From: Rostrohypoxylon terebratum | Lineage: Eukaryota; Ascomycota; Sordariomycetes; Xylariales; Hypoxylaceae | NCBI GenBank assembly: GCA_022497145.1 | Contig: MU385868.1 | Coordinates: forward strand, 248,001 to 312,000 | DNA length: 64,000 bases | Reading direction: 5' to 3' | Part shown: positions 22,909-34,099 of the stretch, piece after piece | How the letters are laid out: each line of letters starts with the position of its first letter | Numbering within the stretch: position 1 is the stretch's first letter | Program-made: the position numbers and the translations under genes | Notes under the pieces: generated by a model | What the model was told of the DNA's origin: nothing | What the model saw: only the letters and a program-made list of their open reading frames with translations | Databases searched by the model: none

Positions 22909-25045
22909 TTCTACTAGCCCTCTACAGTTTATATATGGAAACCTAGTGGTCCCATACCCAGGGCGTGTAGTCTCCTAAGATTTTCATCTGAGTTTAGAAT
23001 ACAAAATAATACGGATGTTAAATGTGTGTCCATCGGACGGTCTAATATCTAGCTAGGTAGGTAGGTACCCAGTGTTCCTATATTTACACTTAAGTTAAGA
23101 GTTGAATACCCCAAGAGCAATTTCCTGAGTGAAGTTTCCCCAACATATGATTATTGCAGTGGCTATCTAGGCTTTCCCCGGAGCCACACCGACCTCCCCG
23201 ACTTGTGAAGAGTACCTAGGTAGTTAGACATTTTTTACACGGCTTTCTCACATATCATGTTAATCTGTACAGTCTCGCTGAGGTATATCGAGCGTGGAAT
23301 AAGGCCGAATGCAACTATAGCTCGCTATTGCTGGTGCGATCTTGGTAAGATTGATCCCGTCGGTGCCGTACTGAGAACGTTTGGGTCGAATTTAATATCT
23401 CCTAATATACACCATTAGATCTTTGGAAGAAGCAGTGGATTTTACTTGTTAATTAGTCTAGACTTCTCGCCAGTGGTTATTTGTTGGGCTCAAGACCCGT
23501 CGCCTGACCACTACTCAGGCAGGTAGTCACATGTTAATTCCAATGAATATTAATTCAAAAGTAAGTAGATGAATTGGTCTATTTGGGATTTATATTGTAT
23601 CTCAATAGACATCACATTCTAGAATTTCTAGGCTTACTCAAGCGATAAGTCTTATATTGACTCAAGCTGTCTCTCGGGAGATCTCTGGTCGCCGTTCCCA
23701 TCATTTAGGATCTCTATTGTAGATTCGGTCCTTGAAAGTTATAACGACTATTCCAGGCTCGAAATTGGGTATTATTGGTGATGTTTTAACTCCATTTGTA
23801 TGAGGCAATTTAATAGAATTCGTCTATGTTATCTCACCGCCTCTGGTAAGGACTCTATATCAAAGTAATGTAGTTGATCCGATCTGACTTAGGTTAGCAA
23901 TCTCTTGTGCTCCTGATTTGATGTAGCCTAATATTTAATCCATCGATATTTTAAGATCTTACCTAGGTTGAATCATTGTCTTCTCAGAAATTAAGGACAC
24001 TCTGCTTCTTCTAAAGGGAAGATCCTCTATCTATGGTTTGCAGAGTAGTCAATTAGAATTTTTTTTTCTTGGTAAGTTTGCAAGAACGTTTGAGATTAGA
24101 CAAGTATCATTTAGTTAGACAGTCTTTGGTGGTCCTATCTTGGGCTTGAGCTCGCTTTGAGTGTTTTGTAGGTAGAACCATCCCCCACGCAAGCAATAGG
24201 TAAACCGGCTAGTGTTACAACACCACAAAATATTATCAGTCCAACTAGGTCAGTCCCGTCTGCAGTTTTTCCATAGCTCCTGATATGAGAGGACCTGATA
24301 AACTAGAAATCGCAACGATAGTGAAGATATCCTTCTCGGATACAGTTTGGAAGGTCCTTAACCTAGTGCACTGATGAAGCCGAAAGAGCAGAAGTGACAA
24401 ATCCAGCCTCCGAGAGCAAGTCATGCCCGGCGGCCTCCATTTGGGGGTATGAAGACTGGAATCGTCGGTTCGTTTTTTTTTTTTTTTTTTTTTTTTTCGT
24501 GAAAGAGAGGTTGAAAGTAGGACTTTTCAATCAAATTAGATCAGGTCTAGGTATAGAGGGTCGGGAGTGAAGATTGAGTAAAAAAAGTTGGGCTGGAGCT
24601 GTACCTAGGGTTAGGTACATTTTCTTTCAAGATTTTCTTGCTATTATGTTTGAAATCATAATGAACAATTACCGGCGGCATGATGCATGATGTACTGCCG
24701 TTCTCCGGATGAGACCTCATGACTTAGACAATACGTCCGACTCACCCTTCGTTTGGCGTCGTGTACTAGTTCCTAGGTCCTAGGTTGCCATCGAAGACCT
24801 GCATACCTCTAGATTTTACAGCTTTTCTATTTCGCCTCGCGATTTCAAAAGTGTTATTCAAGTTAGACGACCAGTGGCATCTTATATTCAAGACGAAAAT
24901 GACTCACGTCCGACCCAATTATGGATATAATGTATGGTGCATAATATGCGCTGATTGTACGAGGTTGGTGAACGCCACCTAAAACTCGGAGTTGGCAGCT
25001 ACAGATAATATTTTTTTCCCTTTTCGAAAAACGACCATTTGGAGG
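22909..25045. other. Gene desert, part 2: AT-rich, no open frame
   Basis: From 22909 to 24784 no frame on either strand reaches 60 codons. A minus-strand stretch near 23690-23810 reads briefly like protein (SPIIPNFEPGIVVITFKDRI) between stops. This suggests an old, mutated sequence such as a decayed gene or transposon, but no terminal repeats were seen. The last 300 bases are 3' flank of the Fig1-like gene. Confidence 0.45.
24473..24497. repeat. Poly-T tract (T25)
   Basis: Twenty-five consecutive T in non-coding DNA. It could be the A-tail end of a decayed minus-strand retroelement, but no target-site duplication was identified. Confidence 0.9.
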
Positions 25046-26038
25046 TTAATCCGTCATGGCTGATAAGACTTCAGTTGACACGATGGTGATACTCATGCCC
25101 AAAGTGCATAGAAGCGATACGAAGACACTGAGCCATGATAGTACGGCAGAGGTACGACCATTGCTCACTTCAACTATTCCATACCTCAGCCCCTGAACCG
25201 ATGAAGCGGCTGTAGCGACAGCGATGTGTTGCCATGCAATGGCTATATACAGACAAAGGGAGCTGGCAATGCTGATCATAAAGGCAGAGAATGATAATGA
25301 TCGTCGAGGGAATGGCTTGACTTCCTGGATACTCCCGTTAGAATCTTCTTCGGAGTGCCAGCCAGGATACGAAAAGAGTATCAAGAAGAAGAACAGATTA
25401 AGTATCATGTAGAGTATACTAAAGACTGGTCGTTAGAACGCTTGCACTAGATTTAGGAAGGTAGTGTTGGAAAAAGGGAACCCCTACATAAGGCTGGGTG
25501 TGATGGTTTTCGTGCGGAACTGGTGAGCTATGCCAACTAGCCCGAGTGGATCAGATGCTTCAGCCAAACTTGGCGCAGTAGGCGTCTTGATACCGCATTG
25601 CCATCCTTCTGGTTCGAGTCTCGCGCATATGGAGAAATACCCGGCTTGGACTTCTTCGACACGAGTGACATTGATAGAGGATGTTTCTAATACGAAATCG
25701 AATATGGAGCTAATAATTGTCCCATTCATCATCAGTTCGCTTGGTAGCGGCGGTGAAGCTAGGGATAGAAAAGATGCTATGCGAAGGTTTTGCATCGTTC
25801 CAGTCGCAGCGCAACCTGCAAGGACGAGACCTAAACGATTGTTCCACATAATTCAGCTTCACGGACTAATCTGACCAAAGATATATTGTTAATACTTACT
25901 TGAAAAGAGAGTAGGAAGACTTCCTACTATCATTAAGATATGGTGATATCCAAGAAATGGAACAAATCGGTACCACATGAGTTGGAACCCCCCCGATTCA
26001 TTCTCCGCTGCCTCAGCCGGCGGTTGCTCTTCAGGCAT
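25046..26038 (-). CDS. Fig1-like four-span membrane protein (copy A)
   Basis: Three exons: 26038-25900, 25815-25488 and 25418-25046, giving 279 residues. The introns (84 and 69 nt) have GTAAGT and GTAGGG donors. The predicted fold is claudin-like: TM1 near residues 30-46 (HILMIVGSLPTLFSS), a large outer loop with the Fig1 signature GYFSICARLEPEGWQC (G-x-x-x-x-C followed by Cys), then TM2 (LYMILNLFFFLILFS), TM3 (FMISIASSLCLYIAIAW) and TM4 (VLSWLSVFVSLLCTLGMSIT). Fig1 proteins act in low-affinity calcium influx and membrane fusion during mating. Copy B lies divergently 574 bp away and has introns at the same places and in the same phases, so the two are paralogues. Copy A lacks the long C-terminal tail of copy B. 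Confidence 0.8.
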
Positions 26039-26611
26039 GCCGATAAGAATATAACCGAATGCGTCGGCCGAAAAACTTCATTGCGAAAGAAAATCCACCA
26101 GATTCCATCTCAAGGCTGAGGAGGTGGTTGGTATATCCGGGTATATCACCTTGTCACATAGCCCTGAACGGGGGTTTTCCAAGATTAGACTGCCAAGACT
26201 CTAGGAATGCTCGAAATATCCTCAGATTTTGGAGTTTCACGGAGTCTCCATCTATAAAAAAAGACTGCTATCTTGAATGTACACGAGGCATTTCTCAAAT
26301 TTCTCAAATTTCTCAATGGAGCTGACTGCATCTGTCCTGACTCCTCTTACATGAAATCACGTGTTTCTAGACAGATATGGCTCACGTGACTCGGAAGAGG
26401 ATCACGTCCATATTCATAGTCGGCACGTGATGAGCGGAGTATCCTTACGGTTTACCTATCACATGATCAATATTTTGAAGTGAAATCTCACGCCCGTCTC
26501 ACGCACATAGTAAAAGGTCCTACTACCATGCATGCGCATGCGATGTGAAGTCTAACAGATGACTTCCAGACACGCTTGCTCGGGGATCTTGACGTCTGGC
26601 TGTAAAAAACC
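26039..26611. other. Shared promoter of the two Fig1-like genes
   Basis: A 573-bp divergent intergenic region containing a cluster of CACGTG sites, listed separately, and three tandem copies of a 9-base unit (TTTCTCAAA) at about 26290-26315. Short open frames in it are not convincing. Confidence 0.7.
26358..26429. promoter_or_regulatory. Cluster of three CACGTG (E-box) palindromes
   Basis: Perfect CACGTG hexamers lie at 26358-26363, 26383-26388 and 26424-26429, with a one-mismatch CACGTC at 26403-26408 and a CACATG near 26460. All lie in the promoter shared by the Fig1-like genes. CACGTG is the target of bHLH regulators in fungi (for example Cbf1 or Pho4 types); which one would bind here is not known. 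Confidence 0.6.
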
Positions 26612-27919
26612 ATGCCGCCCTCAGTCACCAGGCAAGCCCCTGGCAGTCAAGAAGTACCATCACCGCAGCCTTCAATTGGTGCTGCAGCTGCAGCTGCTGC
26701 TGTCGACAAGAACAATAATAAGTCCAAGGGGCTTTCGAAAAAGGCTATACAATGGCTCGGGCAATATATAAAACCGTTTATATTCGCTGTAGTTGTTGTT
26801 TTATCAGGTTAGTCACTGAACGACTGTCTCGCCGAGTATGATCACGTCAAAGCTAGGTACTATGCTGAATTTCTGGAAATAAAAGGTCTTTTGATCACAG
26901 GATGTACCACAAGTTCCCTGAGTGAAATCTACATCATATCCATCTCCTACCAGCCCAGCTCTTTCTCTGCACCAGATACTGGTGACAATGCGACCGTGTC
27001 AGCCGCGTTTGACATAGCCAGCAATGCAAGAAGTATTCAAGAAGTCCGGGTTGGCTATTTAGGACTCTGCGTGAGGACAAGCTCTGGCTCTTGGGTCTGT
27101 GATACTAGTACATTGAACCTGGTCCGGGCTTTGGATGATGCTTCCCAGACCGACCCTCTAAATCTGATATGGGCTGGAAACCAATTCCAGACAGAAGCCG
27201 TCACCTCAATCTTTCTGTACGTCTCCGCTACCTTGACATACATAAGATGCATCTCACTAATCCCGTACAGATTCATAACCTTCATCTTCGCCTTCTTGAA
27301 CCTCATCCTACCCATTTTATATACCGCGCTCGGCGCGATTGTGGCCCCCAAACTGGAGCCCTTGGCCAAATACCTCCGCAAACCTTTATCGATGGTTTAT
27401 TACGTCCTCTACTCGATCTTCTCGGGCGTTCTGGTGGCGTATGCGGCCTTCCAGGTCGCGATCTGGCAGCACTTATCTAGCGCTATCTTTACATCAACCA
27501 CCAGCGCCCTAGCGTTCGGGGCCGTGGCTTGCCACACCGGTGTAAAGGGGATCGCGTTAGCTTGGGTTGGATTTGTTTTGGCGATCGTGGGCATGATACT
27601 GTTCGCCATCGACAAACGTCGACTGAGCAAGTCGTGGCTACCGAGTTTCTCTGTCCCAAATCATGAGCCAGGTCCGGTCAACTATGATACAAACGCCGAA
27701 GAGGAGCATGAAATCCATATCGACATACCCGAGCCGCCGCCACGGCCCGCGCCGCCGCCGCAGCAGTTCCCGGAAATGTATCGCGATATACTTCGCGTTT
27801 TAGCTGGGCAAGCAAATCGCGAAAGGGCTGCTAGGCGACGTAACACAACGGCGTGGGTTCATCGAACTAGTAGGATGCAATCGGGATACGCCGAGACGAT
27901 ACATGACGAAGATTTATGA
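26612..27919 (+). CDS. Fig1-like four-span membrane protein (copy B)
   Basis: Three exons: 26612-26807, 26901-27216 and 27271-27919; 386 residues. The N-terminal 45 residues are Ala/Pro/Lys-rich and cytosolic. TM1 (IKPFIFAVVVVLSG) ends at the first intron. The outer loop carries SEIYIISISYQ and the Fig1 signature GYLGLCVRTSSGSWVC at about residue 117. TM2 is formed across intron 2 (SIFLFITFIFAFLNLILPIL), TM3 is VYYVLYSIFSGVLVAYAAF and TM4 is ALAWVGFVLAIVGMILFAI. A cytosolic tail of about 100 residues follows, with a Pro-rich segment and basic residues. Fig1 family proteins support calcium influx and cell fusion. Intron 2 is 54 nt, in frame and free of stops, so a retained form adding 18 residues is possible; splicing is favoured because copy A has an intron at the same site. 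Confidence 0.85.
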
Positions 27920-27981
27920 ATGGGTAATGATTTCCATATGCCGACAATCTATTTATTCCCCCAAAAATAGGGATTATCGAA

Positions 27982-30900
27982 TCACGCTGCTCTCTCTTTA
28001 CGCTGGCCCGGGCGCCATCCATTAACTACGAACAAAAATGCCAATGTGATAGCGACTAAGAGACCAAGACCTATGCCTACACCTGCCTTTATCCCCGTAT
28101 CAATTGGTTGAGATAGAGTGGCCGCGAGGGCGATAACAAGGATGACGATCATGGTTGCCACTAGACTCATCACGGTGCTTGCCGACTTTGCCCATAAGAT
28201 TACCAATTTGCACCAATTATAGACTTTATCAAAATGAAAGGCGAGGAGTATGAAGGGGATAGAAACACCTGCGGACACCGATACTATTATTTTGGTTAGC
28301 ATAACGGGTACTAATTCATAGGCACGACATGGGTGCATTACGAATAATCCCCAGGACGAAGCCGATCGGCATTCTGCCTTGGTCGTTGAAGGGAAACACA
28401 TCGATCCCGATGGTGAAAAAGGAAGTCATGAAAGAGAGTGGAAGCTTCCCAAATAATTAGTCTCGATCTTCGCACCCACGTCGTCGAAGGGACTTACAAA
28501 GACTACTGTTACGACGGTGAAGAGTAAAATCACATTGCCCTGTTTAGCTGTTTCTTCAGCCTGTTGCTGAGCTAACGTTAGCTGTTGCGCAATTTTCAAA
28601 TTGTAGGATGCTGCTAGTTTCGTCTGCCGCGACGTATATTCAGCCTGCTCTCGTGCTGATTTCGCCTCGGATAAAGTAGCTTGCTGTTGTTTAAGCTTTA
28701 GGAGAGAGCGAATCTAGGAATCGTTAGGATTACTAGATTGTGAATCAGTCTTGGTGGTATACGTACTGATTGAATAGATCTTTTCGTCAAGGCCTCCATC
28801 CGTTCGATTCTGGCAAGATGGTTCTCAAGAACTCGGTTATTTCTGAGAGTGTAGTAGCTTTTTTCGCCAACAAGGGAATCTTCGGCATCATTAGGTGACC
28901 TTTGATGGCTGAGCAAGGCATCTAGTTCTTCAGCAACGCGCTTCTGATCTTCGAGTACCAATCGAAGGATGCTAAGCTCATCTCTGATATCCTCAATCTC
29001 GCCTAGCAATTTCGTCTCCACTTCGATATTGTTGACGTTCAGGGCGGATAAGAGCTCGTGCCCTGCGGCTGGTGTCCCTAAAAATTTCCGAAAGTTATCG
29101 AAACACTGAGTCGTCTTATCCATCTAGTGTTATGCATGTTAGCGGCGCCATCCCTATATGTTTCACAGATAGACATGATATTTGAGGACACGTCATACCA
29201 CTTGGCCGATGGAATACTCGACGAAGTCGAAGAAATGGTATTCATCTGGTATTTCGTAGTGGTCGAAAGCATTGAGACACGCAGATGCTATCGTACGACT
29301 CAGATCTTCGACATTGGTGATAGACTCGCGTCTAATATTTTTTAGGTGCTGGACAATAGTCTGGTGAATGTTCAATGGGTCGTTCTGTTTAACAACAAAG
29401 TCATTCCATGTTCTTGGGCCATCTGGGTTTGGTTGCTGGCCTAACATTGGATCAGGTTGGCCTGTTGCCCATGAATCCCACCGGAGTGGGCAACAGCTAA
29501 TAACAGTATCTTGGATATGAGAGTTAGCATTCCAAGATTGTCATATATGGTTGCTTTTGGCTTCCTTACCGTCATCCAACACCCATAGCCATAGCTGGTC
29601 TACCATGAACATTTTTGTGTTCACGTTATCAAACTCATACGTGTACCTCTGGATTACCTGGTCGCGGTCTCTCGCAGAAGTGCTCGCCAAGTGACTATAG
29701 AAGTAGTGGTCAAGCGTGCGACGTATTTGTAGCGGTGGGACTTCGCCACCCGGCCCAGGCTTCAGATATCCCTGAAAAAGGATATCATGAAGTCTGCCAG
29801 ATATAGTTGTCTGATCAGTGCTTAACTCGCTTTGCCTGTCATGTAATTGGCTTTGGCGGTCATTGCTATCTCTAGAACCGATTCTTAAGCCATCGGAACC
29901 TGACTGTCGCTCCCCTCTATCATCAGCTGGGACATGATCATGTGTTGGCGGAGGAATAGTCCACGAATTGATCGCCTTGGTGATAGCCTTCGACATAGCT
30001 TCGAAGTCTTCCTGAATTTCGAAATGTAGGTAAGGCATCTGTACTTAATATTAGTTTGCGATGGGGCAGCGATTTGCATTGAGACTTACAAACGCCCCTA
30101 CATATCTACCCACTCCATTGCCAGACCCGCCTGACGACTACTTCCAATCTTGCTGGTTAGTATAGTGTTGGTCACCCTATGGAGCGAAAATTATAGGCCC
30201 TGGCGTACCTTGACCTTTCGGCAAAATGGTCGAATGAAAGAGCCTTTCGAGGTGAAGACAAGGTGGTGGTCATTATAAGTACGTCTCATTCCGAGATCAG
30301 CAGCGAGTGATTCCGTATATTGACCCTTCCGTGGGTTGCGTTCCGCGAAGTGCCTTCGGACGAGTGTTTCGACCCATTCCATCTGCGGAGTTGGTCAATA
30401 TTAACTTATCTATGCAAAATCCGGAAACGTGCTGCCGGCCTTACGTTGTTTGCGGGTAAGTGATACCACCGAAAAGATCGATTGCCCTCGATCTCACCAT
30501 TACTGGCCCTTTTCATGATAGCCTCAGCGCCTTGCCCGTACAAAATTTCGTAGACGGACATCGTCCTCTCAATTCTTTCCTCTGATTCACCAACGTAAAA
30601 ATCAACAATGGTGGCTTGGAACGCATGACACGCAACTAGCTTTGCCTGGTCATCTAAAGGTGCAGGATTGAGTGCTACAAGCGTTTGGGTTTCTGTGCCT
30701 GCGCGTCTTTGCTCTCGTCTGGTAACTCTCGGTCCAGAGAGGACTTGCGCTGATTTGAGAAGCCGTAGAATATCCGCGTTGCCATGCGCAAGGCCATCCA
30801 CAGTGACGCCCTGTGCGGATCGCACGTTTCGGTTAGCTCCGTACCGTAACAGGAGTTTGACCATATCGGTGCTCTGCCCGGCCACAGCCTTGAAAAGCGG

Positions 30901-31350
30901 TGTTTCGCCATAAGTATCACCCAAATCCACTTGCGCGCCGCGATCAAGTAGAATTCGTGCTAGCTGGGTAAAGCCTCCCTGAGCGCATAGGTGAAGCGCA
31001 GATTGCTGAACCCGGAGATTGATGGAGTCGGCGTTAGCGCCATACTGGAGAAGAAGCTCAGCGAAGGGTAGGAGTGGTAAGCCTTTGTATGCCGTGAGCG
31101 CCAGTGACTTCCAGCCTTCTTTGTCGGCCACCTCAGGGTTGGCGCCTTTCTGAAGCAGCAAGACTGCCAGCTCCGTGTTGTTGTTGGCTAGAGCCAGGTG
31201 CAGGAGAGTCTCCCCGGACACTGGTTTCCTTGCCCATATCAGGCTGGGTTTTTCCTCCAATCGAGTCCTAACAACGTCAACCTGTCCATTTTGTGCGGCC
31301 ACCAAGATAAAATCTCTTTCTGGGTCTGACAATGGCGTGCTGATGTCCAT
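27982..31350 (-). CDS. Ankyrin-repeat protein with C-terminal CorA-like transporter domain
   Basis: Nine exons: 31350-30445, 30382-30209, 30137-30090, 30038-29570, 29509-29199, 29123-28767, 28713-28498, 28444-28342 and 28268-27982; all phases fit and give 956 residues. Residues about 30-215 are ankyrin repeats (GETLLHLALANNNTELAVLL, SALHLCAQGGFTQLARILLD). The middle has the fungal CorA-like landmarks MPYLHFE, RTLDHYFYSHLAST, MFMVDQLWLWVLDDDTVIS and CCPLRWDSW, followed by a long coiled coil. The pore-side helices are VILLFTVVTVVFLPLSFMTS and a second one after FTIGIDVFPFND. The Gly-Met-Asn motif of true CorA magnesium channels is absent. Two further hydrophobic segments follow at the C-terminus (TVMSLVATMIVILVIALA and GVGIGLGLLVAITLAFLFVV). 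Function in ion transport is assumed from the family, not shown. Confidence 0.88.
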
Positions 31351-32791
31351 GGAGATATATCCTTCGGCGGAGACTGTGAAGATGGGAGATCTGATGTAAT
31401 GCTAAGTTTTTTTTAAATTGAACCTGTGGAAATACCCACGGGAGTATCTGCTACCCTGGTCAAATGAGACGCAGCATAAGATTTTTAATCAGCTTATGGT
31501 ATTCATAGTAGAAAGGAAGCACGATGACATCAAACGCGCCAATTTTTCCGCAAAAAAATCTATAAGTGATCAAAAATGATTTGCTCATAATAATAAAAGT
31601 GTATATATACTAGAGGGATATGGTTCACTCAACGAAAGTCTGCTCAGCTGTCTACCTGAAATAGTTCACCGCGAAATGCACATAAAAATTGGGGGCTGAA
31701 AGATTAAAGCCGACACGTCCTGGATGATCAATCCCGTCTAACTGGACACGCAAAATCGCAGCTGAAAACACGAACACTCCGGACGAATACACCAATGAAT
31801 ATTTCTATCCCATGATGCCGAAGGGGATATGAAATTGACCAAGTCGTGGTACGGTCTAACTCTAAACTCACCCCAGAAAGAGGCGAGTCTTGTGGGCGAC
31901 TCAACATTCCTTCGAGTCACCAGTCTGCCAGTGAAGCCTAGAACTATCCGAGGCATGACGGGCATGACAGGGGGGCCCAATGATAGTTGGACAAAGGAAG
32001 GGAAACAATAGGGGCGGGGTCGAGGCAGTCAAGAAAATACGGATCCATTGCTTCTTTGTTGAGAATAAGCTCTAGATCTCAAGCCAACTTATCAACCTAT
32101 GCCTGTCGGACAATGACTGAAGTTATTTTGAAATGCTATAGCCTATGAGTTGTCCTGCATGGCTCAAAGTACAAGGTACAAGTTGTTGCGAAGCAATTCT
32201 TCGTCACATTTCCGGATGGCTGTATCGGTACCTAGTCACTAAGCTGCGACTGGATGGGGACGGGTTGAGTTTGTATCGTGGATGAATGAAGCTGATGCGA
32301 GTTCATCTTTTTAAAAACAAGTAGAGAATGTGAGATTGTGTCTAATGATGAAGACATATGTTCGGACGGTGATTGGGGTAAATTTTACTCCGTACTATGT
32401 AGCCATTTAACGGGTACCTATTGATGACGTAATGAGTATTTGGTTTTTACTTCGTACTGGCAAATACTAACTTGACAAGCTCCAGGGCTCATTCCGAACC
32501 TTAGCTTAGCGCCAGGCAACATTTTGACTTCGTGTACGGTGGCGCGTTTGGTCAGCGACGACCGCCAGCAAATTCTAGAGGTTGACGCGGTTGCTTGTTT
32601 TATGAAAATAGCTTACGTTATGGCTTTCGGGCGTCGTGATTGTACTTTCTCAAACGGACGAGCAGGCTCCCGCTATTTCTAATTTTCTATTTATCATTTT
32701 CATTCTTTCGGATTTGTGTTTACAATTCACAAATTCCCCATTCTCGTTTCCACGAAGCTTCTGAGTTGATTTGTGAAAAAGAAAAACAAAG
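31351..32791. other. Intergenic region between divergent genes
   Basis: A 1.4 kb region holding the promoters of the ankyrin-CorA and WSS1 genes. It is AT-rich from 31490 to 31620. No coding signal was found. Confidence 0.5.
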
Positions 32792-34099
32792 ATGGCGGAA
32801 ATCGATCCTTTGATTTTCTCATATTCACACTTGGCGACCTTCCCACGAGAGAAGGAGGCTTTGCATATCCTGAAAAAGGTGGCTTCTTTGGTGAAGCCTA
32901 TGATGAGAGCCAGAGGATGGAAAGTTGGACAGCTGACAGAATTCTATCCAGAACAACATAACCTTTTAGGTAGGGATACCAAAGGGACCAACATACTTGC
33001 GAACAGTTGTAAGCTAACGTAATGATTGATGGAAGGTCTAAATGTAGGACGCGGCCAGAAAATATGTCTCCGACTCCGGTATCATAGCGATCGCAACCAA
33101 TTCGTCCCCATCGAACAAGTAGTCGACACTATGCTCCACGAGCTCGCGCATAACGTTTACGGCCCACATGACGAAAAGTTCCACGCATTATGGAACCAAT
33201 TACGAGAAGAACATGAGGCGCTTATAATGAAGGGATATACTGGAGAAGGGTTCTTATCAGCAGGCCATCGACTGGGTGGTCGGAGAATACCTATGGACGA
33301 AGCTCGTAGGCTGGCTCGCGCATCCGCCGAAAAACGTCGCACGCTTAACGCTGGCTCCGGTCAGAGATTGGGTGGTAACGCTCCCGGACCTGGCCAAGAT
33401 ATCAGGAGGGTGATTGTCGGCGCTGTCGAACGTCGTAATAATTCTTTGAGAGGCTGTGCGAACGACAACCGACCGCAAAATGAGATTCAACAAATTGCCG
33501 ATACGGCAACTAAAAATGGATTTAGAACACAAGCCGAAGAGGATGCTGCTAACGACGCCGCGATTGCTCAGGCTCTATGGGAACTCGTGCAAGAAGAGGA
33601 GATGGCTAGGAAAGGCGATAGCTACATTCCTCCCAGTTCCAGCATACAAACTTGGGATGATAATGCTGGTGGCTCTTCCAGCTCAGTCCCAGGCCCTTCC
33701 AGACTATCCAAATCATCACAAAAATCAGAGAAGAGTGTGAACAGAGGGGATGGAAGATCTAGATGGACATGCGATATCTGTACCCTTGTAAACCCTGCCA
33801 CTTTCTTATGTTGTGACGCATGTGGCACGGAACGAGGTGAGAAAGTCACCCAAGACCTCGCCGGGAGATCGACAAAGGGTCAACCAGCATCAATCGATCT
33901 TACCCAGTCTCCGCCGGCGAATAAGCGAAATACCTCAACTTCAAAACCAAGTTCTAGATCAGCAACAGGACCACCGATCGCATATCCTACAAAGCCACCC
34001 ACCCCCGCACCAACGTGGACGTGTTCGTTTTGCGGACGGGTTCGGGAGAAACGATGGTGGAGTTGTGATCTATGCGGAACTGTCAAGCAGCAATCGTAA
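32792..34099 (+). CDS. WSS1: WLM-domain metalloprotease Wss1 (DNA-protein crosslink repair)
   Basis: Two exons, 32792-32969 and 33036-34099, with a 66-nt GTAGGG intron and a GCTAACG branch site; 413 residues. Wss1/SPRTN-type proteases cut proteins crosslinked to DNA, in yeast together with Cdc48 and SUMO. The WLM domain (1-150) carries the zinc-protease motif H94-E-L-A-H98 with a third ligand H104 (HELAHNVYGPHDEKFH). Two RanBP2-type zinc fingers follow near the C-terminus: WTCDICTLVNPATFLCCDAC and WTCSFCGRVREKRWWSCDLC. Between them SIDLTQ (about residues 344-349) fits a SUMO-interacting motif. All catalytic residues are present, so the enzyme should be active, acting in the nucleus. The start is in a purine-rich context (AAAGATGG). 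Confidence 0.95.
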
